From Candidatus Babelota bacterium (GTDB taxonomy: Bacteria; JAGOBX01), in NCBI GenBank assembly GCA_017999075.1, contig JAGOBX010000040.1, positions 1 through 13,820 of the forward strand: 13,820 bases of DNA, read 5' to 3'. Both the position numbers and the translations under genes were made by a program. Position 1 is the stretch's first letter; every line of letters starts with the position of its first letter. Below the pieces are notes generated by a model. The model was given only the letters and a program-made list of their open reading frames with translations, had not been told where the DNA came from and searched no databases. Of this stretch, positions 1 through 6,798 are shown piece by piece.

Positions 1-71
1 GAGTTCTAACTGTTATAATCGGAAAACACAAAAAACAGGAGCCGAAATCAATTGAAATATCTGTGAAATAA
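1..71 (+). CDS. Possible C-terminal tail of an upstream gene (truncated)
   Basis: A plus-strand frame whose first complete codon is at base 3 stays open from the window edge to a TAA at 69-71. The other two plus frames stop at 7-9 and 53-55. The 22 visible residues begin with a hydrophobic stretch (VLTVIIG) followed by a charged tail ending SIEISVK, which would suit the end of a protein. Nothing identifies a family. One minus-strand frame is also open here, so a chance open frame cannot be excluded. If real, the strong hairpin 43 bases downstream would lie in its 3' untranslated region. Confidence 0.3.
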   Translation, partial: VLTVIIGKHKKQEPKSIEISVK

Positions 72-114
72 TTATTGTCAAAATGAAACAGAAAATATCT
101 GTTCTCAAATTATT

Positions 115-175
115 AAATCAAAATTGCGCTGAAAATACATGGATAGCATTTATTTTCAATGCGCAATTTTGATTT
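115..175. repeat. Long imperfect inverted repeat (23-bp hairpin)
   Basis: Bases 115-129 are the exact reverse complement of 161-175 (15 bp, with a GCGC core). Inside them, 130-137 pair exactly with 151-158 (8 bp). Only a 2-base bulge (159-160) separates the two stems, and 13 bases (138-150) form the loop. Neither side carries a run of T, so it does not look like a simple intrinsic terminator. It could be a 3'-end RNA stabiliser for an upstream gene, a small mobile-type inverted repeat, or a structured RNA. A shorter 6-bp hairpin (87-92 with 98-103) lies just upstream. Confidence 0.75.
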
Positions 176-459
176 GCAAAAATGACGCCTGCAGTATAAA
201 ATTTCAATAAATGAAAAATGCAGTTCTACAGGTAAATCATCGGCAAACAAGCTTCTTCTTTTTCTGTTTCAATATACATTTATTATCAATTATTTTTTCA
301 AATATACACTAATGCGCGATAAAAAAATTTCCATTTTTTTGAACTCGCCCCAGTTTAAATTTACTCTCCATTAATTTAATTTGACTTTTAAATTCAATTA
401 TATTATTTTAAACTTATTATTTAAAATTTTAAATTTATTAATTACGGAAAATCATAATT
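176..459. other. Non-coding A+T-rich spacer before cysteine synthase
   Basis: I see no convincing gene, tRNA or riboswitch. The stretch holds a weak inverted pair (188-194 with 225-231, one mismatch), two similar short segments starting near 263 and 296, and a homopolymer-rich A7/T7 stretch near 321-340. A candidate promoter for the gene downstream is listed separately. Confidence 0.5.
381..409 (+). promoter_or_regulatory. Candidate promoter for cysteine synthase
   Basis: TTGACT at 381-386 matches the -35 consensus at five of six positions. Seventeen bases later, TATTTT (404-409) is a four-of-six -10 box. Transcription would start near 416, leaving a leader of about 44 bases before the ATG at 460. 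The surroundings are so A+T-rich that weak -10 boxes occur by chance, so the -35 box carries most of the weight. Confidence 0.4.
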
Positions 460-1347
460 ATGCTTACAGACAATATTCTTGATTTAATCGGCAATACGCC
501 GCTTATAAGATTAAAAAATGAAAAAATATTTGCAAAAGCGGAATTTCTTAATCCTGGCGGAAGCATAAAAGACAGAGTTGCGCTGTCAATGATAGAAGGT
601 GCAGAATCAAAAGGTCTTTTAAACAAAAACAGCATTATCATTGAACCAACTTCCGGAAACACCGGGATCGGAATTGCTCTCGTCGGAAAGATGAAAGGAT
701 ATAAAGTTAAAATTGTAATGCCTGAAAATATGAGTTCTGAAAGAAAAAAACTTATTACATCTCTTGGAGCAGAACTCATACTTACCCCGAGCAGCGAAGG
801 AATAGGCGGTGCAGTTGAATATGTAAAAAAAGAATCTAAAAAAAATAAAAATTATTTTGTCCCCCAACAATTCGAAAATCCTGATAATCCGAAAATTCAT
901 TACCAGGAAACCGCAAAAGAACTCTGGAGACAAATGAGCGGAGATATACAGTGTTTTGTTGCAGGAGTAGGAAGCGGAGGCACACTTCAGGGAGTCGGGT
1001 CATTTTTGAAAGAACACAAACATGACGTAAAAATAATTGCTGTTGAACCAAAAAATGTTTCTGCTCTTTTAGGTCATGAACCAGGGCTTCATCAGATACA
1101 GGGAATAGGCGACGGTTTTATTCCCAAAATTCTAGATGTTTCTCTTGTGGACGAAGTCATTGAAGTAACAGATGAGGATGCGGTAAATACCACAAAACAG
1201 CTCGGACAAAAATACGGATTACTTGTAGGGATTTCTTCAGGAGCCAATATATGGGCATCTAAAAAAATTTCAAAAAAAATTAAAGGAAACATTGCAACCG
1301 TTCTTCCCGACAGGGTTGAACGGTATTTCAGCACTGCGCTGATATAA
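460..1347 (+). CDS. cysK: PLP-dependent cysteine synthase (O-acetylserine sulfhydrylase family)
   Basis: This 295-residue protein should make L-cysteine from O-acetylserine (or a related activated serine) and sulfide in the cytosol. The fold type II signatures are all present: LIGNTPLIRL at 9-18; the NPGGSIKDR block at 31-39, whose Lys37 should hold the pyridoxal phosphate; the TSGNTG substrate loop at 64-69; the GSGGT phosphate-binding loop at 171-175; and GISSGAN at 257-263. The length is slightly under the usual 300-310. The C-terminal block, normally close to LP(S/D)SGERY, reads LPDRVERY at 282-289, so the residues next to the cofactor ring are replaced. The motifs begin at residue 9, which supports this start, although the Shine-Dalgarno sequence is poor. 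CysK, CysM and cystathionine beta-synthase-type members are hard to separate by motif, so the symbol is provisional. It converges on map with a 35-bp gap. Confidence 0.9.
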   Translation: MLTDNILDLIGNTPLIRLKNEKIFAKAEFLNPGGSIKDRVALSMIEGAESKGLLNKNSIIIEPTSGNTGIGIALVGKMKGYKVKIVMPENMSSERKKLITSLGAELILTPSSEGIGGAVEYVKKESKKNKNYFVPQQFENPDNPKIHYQETAKELWRQMSGDIQCFVAGVGSGGTLQGVGSFLKEHKHDVKIIAVEPKNVSALLGHEPGLHQIQGIGDGFIPKILDVSLVDEVIEVTDEDAVNTTKQLGQKYGLLVGISSGANIWASKKISKKIKGNIATVLPDRVERYFSTALI

Positions 1348-1382
1348 AATTAAAAAAAAATTAAACTAAAAAAAATATTTTT
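1348..1382. other. Convergent junction of cysteine synthase and map
   Basis: These 35 bases between two convergent genes are almost pure A and T. They include a 12-base A5-TA-T5 palindrome at 1371-1382. A run of A followed by a run of T could act as a weak bidirectional terminator, but there is no G+C stem, so I do not call it one. Confidence 0.3.
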
Positions 1383-2135
1383 CTATTGATCAATGCTGGT
1401 CAAATTAATTGATCCCTTATCAGTTATGACAATCGTATGTTCATATTGTGCTACCAGAGATTTATCAGGAGTTCTTAAAGTCCAGCCGTCTTTAGAATCA
1501 ACAACATAATTCGCATTAGAAGACACAAAACATTCAATGGCAACTACCATTCCTGACTTAAATTTTTTTTTATCTTTAGGGTCGTAATAATTTAAAATAT
1601 GATGAGGATCTTCGTGCAAAGATTTACCGACTCCATGCCCGCATAAATTCTGAATTGTTTTAAAGCCGTATTTTTTTGCTTCATTCTCAACTATTAATCC
1701 CATTAGATTAATTGCTGTTCCTGCTTTAGCTGCTGATATGCATTTATTTAAAGCTGCCAATGAACTTTTACATAAATTGGAAACTACAGGCAAAACAGGT
1801 TCCAAAGCAGTTGAAGCGCCAGTATCAGCAAAATATCCGTCAAGTTCAGCAGATACGTCAATATTAACCAAATCTCCTGATTTAATCACTCTATTTCCAG
1901 GAATACCGTGAGCCGCTTCATCATTAACGCTGATACAGGTTGCTCCAGGGAATTTATAAACTGTGCTTGGCGCAGATTTAGCTCCGTTCAATATCAGAAA
2001 ATTTCTACCGATATTATCAAGTTCTGCAGTAGTAATTCCGGGTTTTAAATTCCGGATCATTTCATTTAAAGTCAAACCAACGATTCTGCCGATGCGTTTA
2101 AAAGATGCAAGTTCTTTTTCTGAAGAAATAATCAT
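1383..2135 (-). CDS. map: Type I methionine aminopeptidase
   Basis: This 250-residue enzyme removes the initiator methionine from nascent proteins in the cytosol. All five metal ligands of the pita-bread fold can be placed: Asp93 (in NIDV), Asp104 (in FADTG), His167 (in GHGVG), Glu201 (in AIECF) and Glu232 (in YEHT). The substrate-binding His76 sits in AAHGIPG. The length is normal for a bare type I enzyme with no N-terminal SH3 or zinc-finger extension. The wording around His76 and Asp93 resembles the Firmicutes-style type I enzymes more than E. coli Map. In the usual IEPM block the Pro is replaced by Cys202, a mild variation. The ATG follows the clpP stop codon by 13 bases with no recognisable Shine-Dalgarno sequence, so expression probably depends on the clpP transcript. 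Confidence 0.95.
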   Translation of the reverse strand: MIISSEKELASFKRIGRIVGLTLNEMIRNLKPGITTAELDNIGRNFLILNGAKSAPSTVYKFPGATCISVNDEAAHGIPGNRVIKSGDLVNIDVSAELDGYFADTGASTALEPVLPVVSNLCKSSLAALNKCISAAKAGTAINLMGLIVENEAKKYGFKTIQNLCGHGVGKSLHEDPHHILNYYDPKDKKKFKSGMVVAIECFVSSNANYVVDSKDGWTLRTPDKSLVAQYEHTIVITDKGSINLTSIDQ

Positions 2136-2148
2136 AATTATTTTTGAG

Positions 2149-2754
2149 TTACATTACTGAAAAATCAATTTCACTAATATTAGTTATAATTTTATCTACA
2201 ATTCCGTATTCTTTAGCCTCTTCAGCACTTAACCAAAAATTCCTATCTGAATCCTTTTCTATTTTTTCATACGGTTGACCTGTAGCCGAACTAATTAATT
2301 TATTAAGCCGTTTCCGCATTTTAATAATTTCCTGGGTTTCAATTTCTATGTCTGAAGCCTGGCCTCTCATTCCGCCTGAAGGCTGATGAATAAGATATCT
2401 GGTATTCGGCAGGGAATACCTGAATTTTTTTTCAGCTCCTAAATAAATAGTTATTCCGGCACTTGCAACCCAGCCAGTACCTATCATTACAACTTTAGGT
2501 TTTACAAACTTTATCATATCATGTATCGTATCTCCGGATTCCACGTGTCCGCCCTGAGAATTAATAATAATTTTTATTGGTTCAGTTTCAGAAAGAGACT
2601 GCAAAAAAATGAGGTCTGAGACAACTTTTCCTGCAAGTTTCTGATTAATTTCTCCGCATATCAGAACTGTCCTGGTTTTTTTTAATACTTCATTGGATTT
2701 GCGTTTTTCTTCTTTATTATTCTGATCGTCGTTTTCATTTTCTTTGTCGCACAT
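2149..2754 (-). CDS. clpP: ClpP-family protease subunit with Asn at the catalytic Asp position
   Basis: This 201-residue ClpP homologue would form the proteolytic barrel used by Clp ATPases. Residues 28-191 match ClpP throughout: the INSQGG block (65-69 region), nucleophile Ser99 in ASAG, His123 in the HQP motif, the GQASDIEI stretch at 131-138 and the C-terminal SAEEAKEYG. In E. coli and B. subtilis the third triad residue is the Asp in a D-x-x-R-D block. The same gap-free alignment puts Asn172 there (DSDRN, 168-172). I recall Listeria ClpP1 also having Asn at this position, so reduced or partner-dependent activity is plausible. The first 22 residues are almost all charged or Asn, unlike a normal short propeptide. 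No clpX or tig is adjacent; map follows 13 bp later. The start is fixed by a good Shine-Dalgarno sequence. Confidence 0.88.
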   Translation of the reverse strand: MCDKENENDDQNNKEEKRKSNEVLKKTRTVLICGEINQKLAGKVVSDLIFLQSLSETEPIKIIINSQGGHVESGDTIHDMIKFVKPKVVMIGTGWVASAGITIYLGAEKKFRYSLPNTRYLIHQPSGGMRGQASDIEIETQEIIKMRKRLNKLISSATGQPYEKIEKDSDRNFWLSAEEAKEYGIVDKIITNISEIDFSVM

Positions 2755-2762
2755 TTTATAAT

Positions 2763-2768
2763 CTCCTT
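2763..2768 (-). promoter_or_regulatory. Shine-Dalgarno site of clpP
   Basis: On the minus strand AAGGAG ends 8 bases before the clpP ATG (2754). It is the best ribosome-binding site in the window and fixes the clpP start. Most other genes here have weak or no such site. Confidence 0.8.
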
Positions 2769-2787
2769 TAAGCTAAGCATATTGTTA

Positions 2788-2820
2788 ATTATACTCTGCT
2801 TTGAAATGATTAGTTGACAA
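2788..2820 (-). promoter_or_regulatory. Candidate promoter of clpP-map
   Basis: The minus strand carries a perfect TATAAT at 2788-2793, which would start transcription near 2781 and give a leader of about 27 bases containing the Shine-Dalgarno sequence. A -35-like TTGTCA lies at 2815-2820, but the spacer is 21 bases, too long for an ordinary sigma-70-type promoter. The -10 box is convincing; the -35 is not. Confidence 0.5.
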
Positions 2821-2888
2821 ACCGTTTAATTGATAATCAATAAAATACGGGAAATAAATTTATTTTATAAATTAATTATTTCAAAGCA
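2797..2888. repeat. 11-bp inverted repeat spanning the clpP upstream region
   Basis: TGCTTTGAAAT at 2797-2807 is the exact reverse complement of 2878-2888, with 70 bases between. The left arm lies just upstream of the clpP -10 box. Between the arms is a 14-base A/T palindrome (2852-2865). It could be a pair of protein-binding half sites or chance in A+T-rich DNA. The rest of the 179-bp gap between clpP and the glycosyltransferase gene shows no gene. Confidence 0.4.
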
Positions 2889-2898
2889 CAATATTTTA

Positions 2899-2931
2899 TT
2901 GAATTATATATCAGATTTTTCAATAATTCAA
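2899..2931 (-). terminator. Weak hairpin at the end of the large operon
   Basis: Just after the stop codon of the last operon gene (2936-2934), bases 2899-2907 pair exactly with 2923-2931 (9 bp) around a 15-base loop. The stem has only one G-C pair and no clear T run follows on the minus strand, so any terminator function is uncertain. Its position is the main argument. Confidence 0.25.
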
Positions 2932-2933
2932 CT

Positions 2934-4163
2934 TTATTTTTCTAAAATATTTTTAATTTTAAGATATACCCTGTCCCAACTGTATTCCTGCACCGTTTCA
3001 TAAGCTTTTTTTTTGACAGAGTTACATAATTTGCTATCATTTATATACATTTCAATCTTTTCAATTAAATCTTCAGCATCAAACTTTCTATAAATCAATC
3101 CGTTTTCTTTATGTTTTACAACGCTGCCCGGTCCTATTGAATCCGACACTATAACCGGAACGCCGCAAGCCATTGCTTCCAGAGTAACTATGCCAAAAGG
3201 TTCCGGCCATATAGAAGGAACAATGCAAATATCAGCGTTTTTATATACTTCAGATAATTTTTCCTGCGGAAGCCACGGAATAATTTTTATATTATTTTCA
3301 TTTAATATAAATCCATTTTCTGCAGTTATATTTAATGAGATATTTGTATATTTTTTACATAATATTTTAAATGCTTTATAAAGTATATGGAATCCTTTTG
3401 CAGGATCTGACGCTCTTCCTGCCATTAAAATATTTATATTTTTTTTGTTTTTCAAATCAGGATGTTCAGAATTGTTAAACACAAAATTGGTCAGATCTAT
3501 TCCGCTGGGTATTTTATGTATATTATTATTAAATGGCGACAGTTTGTCTTTTATAAAATCATTGTAGCAGATAATAGACGAAGCATTCCTTATTGATTCA
3601 ATAACAATTTTTTTGTAGGAAGGCAGAAACGCCAAACTTCCAAAATATTCTTGTATAAAAACTTTGGATCTGCTTGTAATTAACCATTCCAGAGCGCAGA
3701 AACTGCAGCTAAGCCAATCTTCAAAATTCCCTGTAAGATAATTCTTTTCGCAAAGACTGTTATTTTTAAAAAATATCCCGTGCTGCCTCAGGCATAACCC
3801 TTCGTACGCATAAAAACGGATGATATACTTATAATTTTTAAAATATGATATAACAGCAGGTTTAATAAACCATCCGTCTCCAAAAAAAATTAAATCAGGA
3901 TTATATTCATCTATTTTTTCTTTTAATTTTTTCGGGTAAGAAAAAAAATTAAAATTAAAAACATCCGTCTTGATTTTTTCTGTTTCAACACCGATTTTTT
4001 CAGCATTTTTCCCTCTGTTAAACCCAAATTCCATTTCAGGTATAAACAATTTTACCGTAAAATCATTATTAAATCTGGTTATTATCTCTTTTATATCAGT
4101 CCTCGCTCCGCCGTCAGGCGGCCAGTTAAAAAGAAAATCTATCACCGCTATTTTTTTTTTCAT
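2934..4163 (-). CDS. GT4-family glycosyltransferase (stand-alone)
   Basis: This 409-residue GT-B enzyme should transfer a sugar from a nucleotide-sugar donor, probably at the cytosolic face of the membrane. The N-terminal Rossmann half opens with a PPDGGA acceptor-side loop (15-20). The C-terminal half has the GT4 landmarks: IPSGID at 218-223; Arg250 and Lys256 in AGRASDPAKG, which contact donor phosphates; and the E-x7-E motif with Glu321 and Glu329 in EPFGIVTLE. There is no signal peptide or obvious membrane helix. Four cysteines (124, 138, 153, 156) sit together in the N-terminal half. I recall a similar Cys set in some other GT4 proteins, and it may bind a metal. The ATG overlaps the stop of the radical SAM gene upstream as ATGA. 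It is last in the operon. The sugar and acceptor cannot be read from sequence. Confidence 0.88.
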   Translation of the reverse strand: MKKKIAVIDFLFNWPPDGGARTDIKEIITRFNNDFTVKLFIPEMEFGFNRGKNAEKIGVETEKIKTDVFNFNFFSYPKKLKEKIDEYNPDLIFFGDGWFIKPAVISYFKNYKYIIRFYAYEGLCLRQHGIFFKNNSLCEKNYLTGNFEDWLSCSFCALEWLITSRSKVFIQEYFGSLAFLPSYKKIVIESIRNASSIICYNDFIKDKLSPFNNNIHKIPSGIDLTNFVFNNSEHPDLKNKKNINILMAGRASDPAKGFHILYKAFKILCKKYTNISLNITAENGFILNENNIKIIPWLPQEKLSEVYKNADICIVPSIWPEPFGIVTLEAMACGVPVIVSDSIGPGSVVKHKENGLIYRKFDAEDLIEKIEMYINDSKLCNSVKKKAYETVQEYSWDRVYLKIKNILEK

Positions 4164-5659
4164 TTATTTCTTATTATCTTATAAAAAAATTCATAAAATT
4201 TATCTTTACATTTTTCAATTAATATCTGGAACTTGTTAAGCACTGCTTTACGCGCAGTCAATTCATTAAAATACACTACATCCACATACTTAATTCCATA
4301 TTTCCTTATAATTCTAAACAGCTTAATTTTTCTTTGATAACGTATTATTATATTATTTCCTATTCTGTCTGTCCAGTCATTGTCATTTTCTTTATTGTAA
4401 TATACTAATCCGAATCTATCAATCAGTTTGTATTCAACAGCCCGATCTTTTCCAATATGGCAAACATCTAATCCAACAACTTTTGATATATATTCGGCAT
4501 TATTTTTCAACATATCGCAGGTAACCAAAAAATCTTCTTCTGATTCCATCGGAAATCCTGCTATCAAATCAATATTACATTTTATCCCTGCTTCAAATGT
4601 ATTTTTCAAGACAAAACGAATATCTTTTTCCTTATGAAGTTTTTTCATATTGGAAATAACATTTTGCGAACCGCTTTCTATACCAAATTCAAACTCTGTA
4701 AATCCGGCTTTTTTCAATTTTTTCATAACATCAAGCGTCATATAATCTTTAGCGACTCCAATTCCGTACATTTCAATGTCGATATTGTTATTAATTATCA
4801 AGCCGCAAAATTCAATAAGTTTAGTTATATCGGCATTTATCAGCGAATCACAAAAAAAAAACTGACGCACATTGTTACTCATCAAATGAAATTTTATTTC
4901 AGAAAATAAATTTTCAGGAGTGCGCTGTCTGAATTTTTTCCAGTATCGGTTTACGTCGCAAAATATACATTTACTTATACAACCTCTGCTAAACAGTAAA
5001 GGCAATGATTGCGTAGTATATTTATATTTTCTGAAATTTTTATAAACCGGGAACGGCAAATCATCCAGATTCCCATCTTCATCTCTTTTCAAATTTATTT
5101 TAAATGTGGTTCCAACGAATATTGTATCTGGTATATCATCAAATTTTAATTTATCCTTTAATTTAGTTAATAATTGTTTTAACGGTTCTTCTCCTTCTCC
5201 TGTAACAAATAAATCTATACAGCCGCAGCTTAAATTATTAATATCTCTGCACCACTCGGTAATAAAACAATCAGGGCCTCCAAATACAATTATTTTTTCA
5301 TGATCATTATTTTTAATATATTTTGCTATTTCAATAGACAAATATTTATTTGATAAAAAAACAGAAAAACCTATAACTTTAGATTTTATATCCAGCAAGG
5401 ATTTAAAATAAGTGTTATTCAATAAAATTTTAAAATTTTTTACAGCATTTTCTTGTGTTGACCAAAGGCGTCTATCTCCCATATTAAATTCTTTTATTTT
5501 ATCATTGTTGGTTTGCACCAAATTTGATAAGTCTAAAATATCGACAGAAAAATTATTTTTTATAAGATAAGATTCAATATAAGCAACACCTATTAAAGGA
5601 AAACTTATTAATGTATAAGGAGCAATAAATAAAGTTATATCAGGAACATTTATACTCAT
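4160..5659 (-). CDS. B12-binding-type radical SAM protein (stand-alone)
   Basis: The 499 residues show the usual layout of cobalamin-linked radical SAM enzymes. A Rossmann-like B12-binding-type domain spans about 8-190, with FGGPD at 126-130 and the GEGE block near 154-157. A radical SAM barrel follows from about 218 with C-x3-C-x2-C at Cys227, 231 and 234 for the SAM-binding [4Fe-4S] cluster. Glu-rich FEFGIES at 323-329 and IAGFP at 366-370 are typical barrel-strand motifs. The classic DxHxxG cobalamin His motif is not visible; many members lack it, so cobalamin use is inferred. The last 110 residues are basic and have no motif I recognise. Chemistry in this family includes C-methylation and ring or C-S rearrangement; the substrate is unknown. 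It overlaps the genes on both sides by ATGA, which implies translational coupling. Confidence 0.85.
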   Translation of the reverse strand: MSINVPDITLFIAPYTLISFPLIGVAYIESYLIKNNFSVDILDLSNLVQTNNDKIKEFNMGDRRLWSTQENAVKNFKILLNNTYFKSLLDIKSKVIGFSVFLSNKYLSIEIAKYIKNNDHEKIIVFGGPDCFITEWCRDINNLSCGCIDLFVTGEGEEPLKQLLTKLKDKLKFDDIPDTIFVGTTFKINLKRDEDGNLDDLPFPVYKNFRKYKYTTQSLPLLFSRGCISKCIFCDVNRYWKKFRQRTPENLFSEIKFHLMSNNVRQFFFCDSLINADITKLIEFCGLIINNNIDIEMYGIGVAKDYMTLDVMKKLKKAGFTEFEFGIESGSQNVISNMKKLHKEKDIRFVLKNTFEAGIKCNIDLIAGFPMESEEDFLVTCDMLKNNAEYISKVVGLDVCHIGKDRAVEYKLIDRFGLVYYNKENDNDWTDRIGNNIIIRYQRKIKLFRIIRKYGIKYVDVVYFNELTARKAVLNKFQILIEKCKDKFYEFFYKIIRNK

Positions 5660-6792
5660 TTTGGATCAGTTTTTTCCGTATCAATATTTCTAAACGCCGA
5701 TTTACAATTCGTCCGGCCTTTTAAATCAGACATTGATACACAATTTTTACAGCAGTATCTTGATAAATTATTTGTAATAATTTCCCAACGCAGTTTCCTG
5801 TATCCCGCACTATTCCAAATTTTAAAAAAATCATTTTTTATAAGATTTCCCCATGGCATTTCATTATACCAGAATTCACACGGAGTAAATTCTCCATTCG
5901 GATATGCCTGAATTTTATGCCAGGGAAACGAACATTTTCTTAACGGCAACCGATTTTCATTTAATAAATTGTGATTTTCATATTTATCTTCTTCATCAAA
6001 TTTATCCGGTATTCTAAAAATATCAATACTATATTTTTTAGCGTCAGAAACCACTTTATCATAAAATTCATTATATTCTTTTTTATAATTCCACATTGAC
6101 TCATTTAAAACTTCAGAAGCTTTTTTATTTATTTGAATATGCCATAAATGTATAACTTTTATTTTTAATTCCGCGGCAAGTTTCATATAATTCTCATCAT
6201 AATTTTCGACTGTTTTTTTCATGATCACAAAATTAAAATGAATCTCCGGTCTTAATTTGCCATATTTCATTTTATAAAAATTAATTTTTTTTATATTGTC
6301 AATCACTTTATCGACATTTCCATTTGTTTTTATCCATTTATAAATTTCCGGTTTATATGAATCAAAAGAAACCTGAATATGTTTTACATTATTTTCGACA
6401 ATACATTCAGCATGCTCTTCATTTAACAAATTCAAATTTGACATTATAAAAATATCGGGAATATTATATTTTTTATTGGTTAATTCAAGAATTTTGCTGA
6501 AATCAGGATGTTCCAAACTTTCAACAGTAGGAGAAAAAGCTATTTCTTTAACATACGGAAAAACATTATCTGCCAGTTTTATAAAATTATCTAAAGTCAA
6601 AATTTGATGTTCGGGTTCAGGTAAAATATAATGATGGCACATTTTGCATTTCATAGAACAATAATTTACCAGACTTAAAAACAAATGCAAAAACCTTGTT
6701 CCGTCATATTTATACTTTCCTTCAAAATAAAATAAAAAATTTTTATATAAAAAATTTTTTAATAACTGTTTTATTTCAGGATCAATAAACAT
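5656..6792 (-). CDS. Radical SAM/SPASM-like protein, paralogue 2
   Basis: The 378-residue protein has an aromatic, basic N-terminal stretch (about 1-38). The radical SAM cluster motif is Cys45, 49, 52 (C-x3-C-x2-C, ending MCHHY). A C-terminal half-SPASM region has Cys287, the NG-x4-C Cys305, a GNL...IWNS...LRWE block, and Cys347, 348, 351, with an extra Cys363. Canonical SPASM domains continue with more cysteines (Cx2Cx5Cx3C) that are missing here, so one auxiliary [4Fe-4S] cluster is more likely than two. It closely resembles the protein encoded immediately upstream, roughly 40-50 % identical by eye and higher in the C-terminal third. SPASM-type enzymes modify peptides, sugars and other small molecules; the substrate is unknown. 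It starts 6 bp after its paralogue and ends in an ATGA overlap. Confidence 0.85.
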   Translation of the reverse strand: MFIDPEIKQLLKNFLYKNFLFYFEGKYKYDGTRFLHLFLSLVNYCSMKCKMCHHYILPEPEHQILTLDNFIKLADNVFPYVKEIAFSPTVESLEHPDFSKILELTNKKYNIPDIFIMSNLNLLNEEHAECIVENNVKHIQVSFDSYKPEIYKWIKTNGNVDKVIDNIKKINFYKMKYGKLRPEIHFNFVIMKKTVENYDENYMKLAAELKIKVIHLWHIQINKKASEVLNESMWNYKKEYNEFYDKVVSDAKKYSIDIFRIPDKFDEEDKYENHNLLNENRLPLRKCSFPWHKIQAYPNGEFTPCEFWYNEMPWGNLIKNDFFKIWNSAGYRKLRWEIITNNLSRYCCKNCVSMSDLKGRTNCKSAFRNIDTEKTDPK

Positions 6793-6798
6793 ATTACT

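Noticed and set aside
438-1334. Open frames antisense to the cysteine synthase gene
   Set aside because: They lie opposite a gene with complete family motifs, and their translations are low-complexity Phe/Ile/Ser-rich strings with no motifs.
2682-2780. 32-codon minus-strand frame overlapping the clpP start
   Set aside because: It is out of frame with clpP, lacks its own Shine-Dalgarno sequence, and its translation is a frame-shifted copy of the charged clpP start. Leader-peptide control is possible but unsupported.
2814-2819. Perfect plus-strand TTGACA
   Set aside because: No -10 box lies at 16-18 bases and no plus-strand gene follows; it falls opposite the clpP promoter region.
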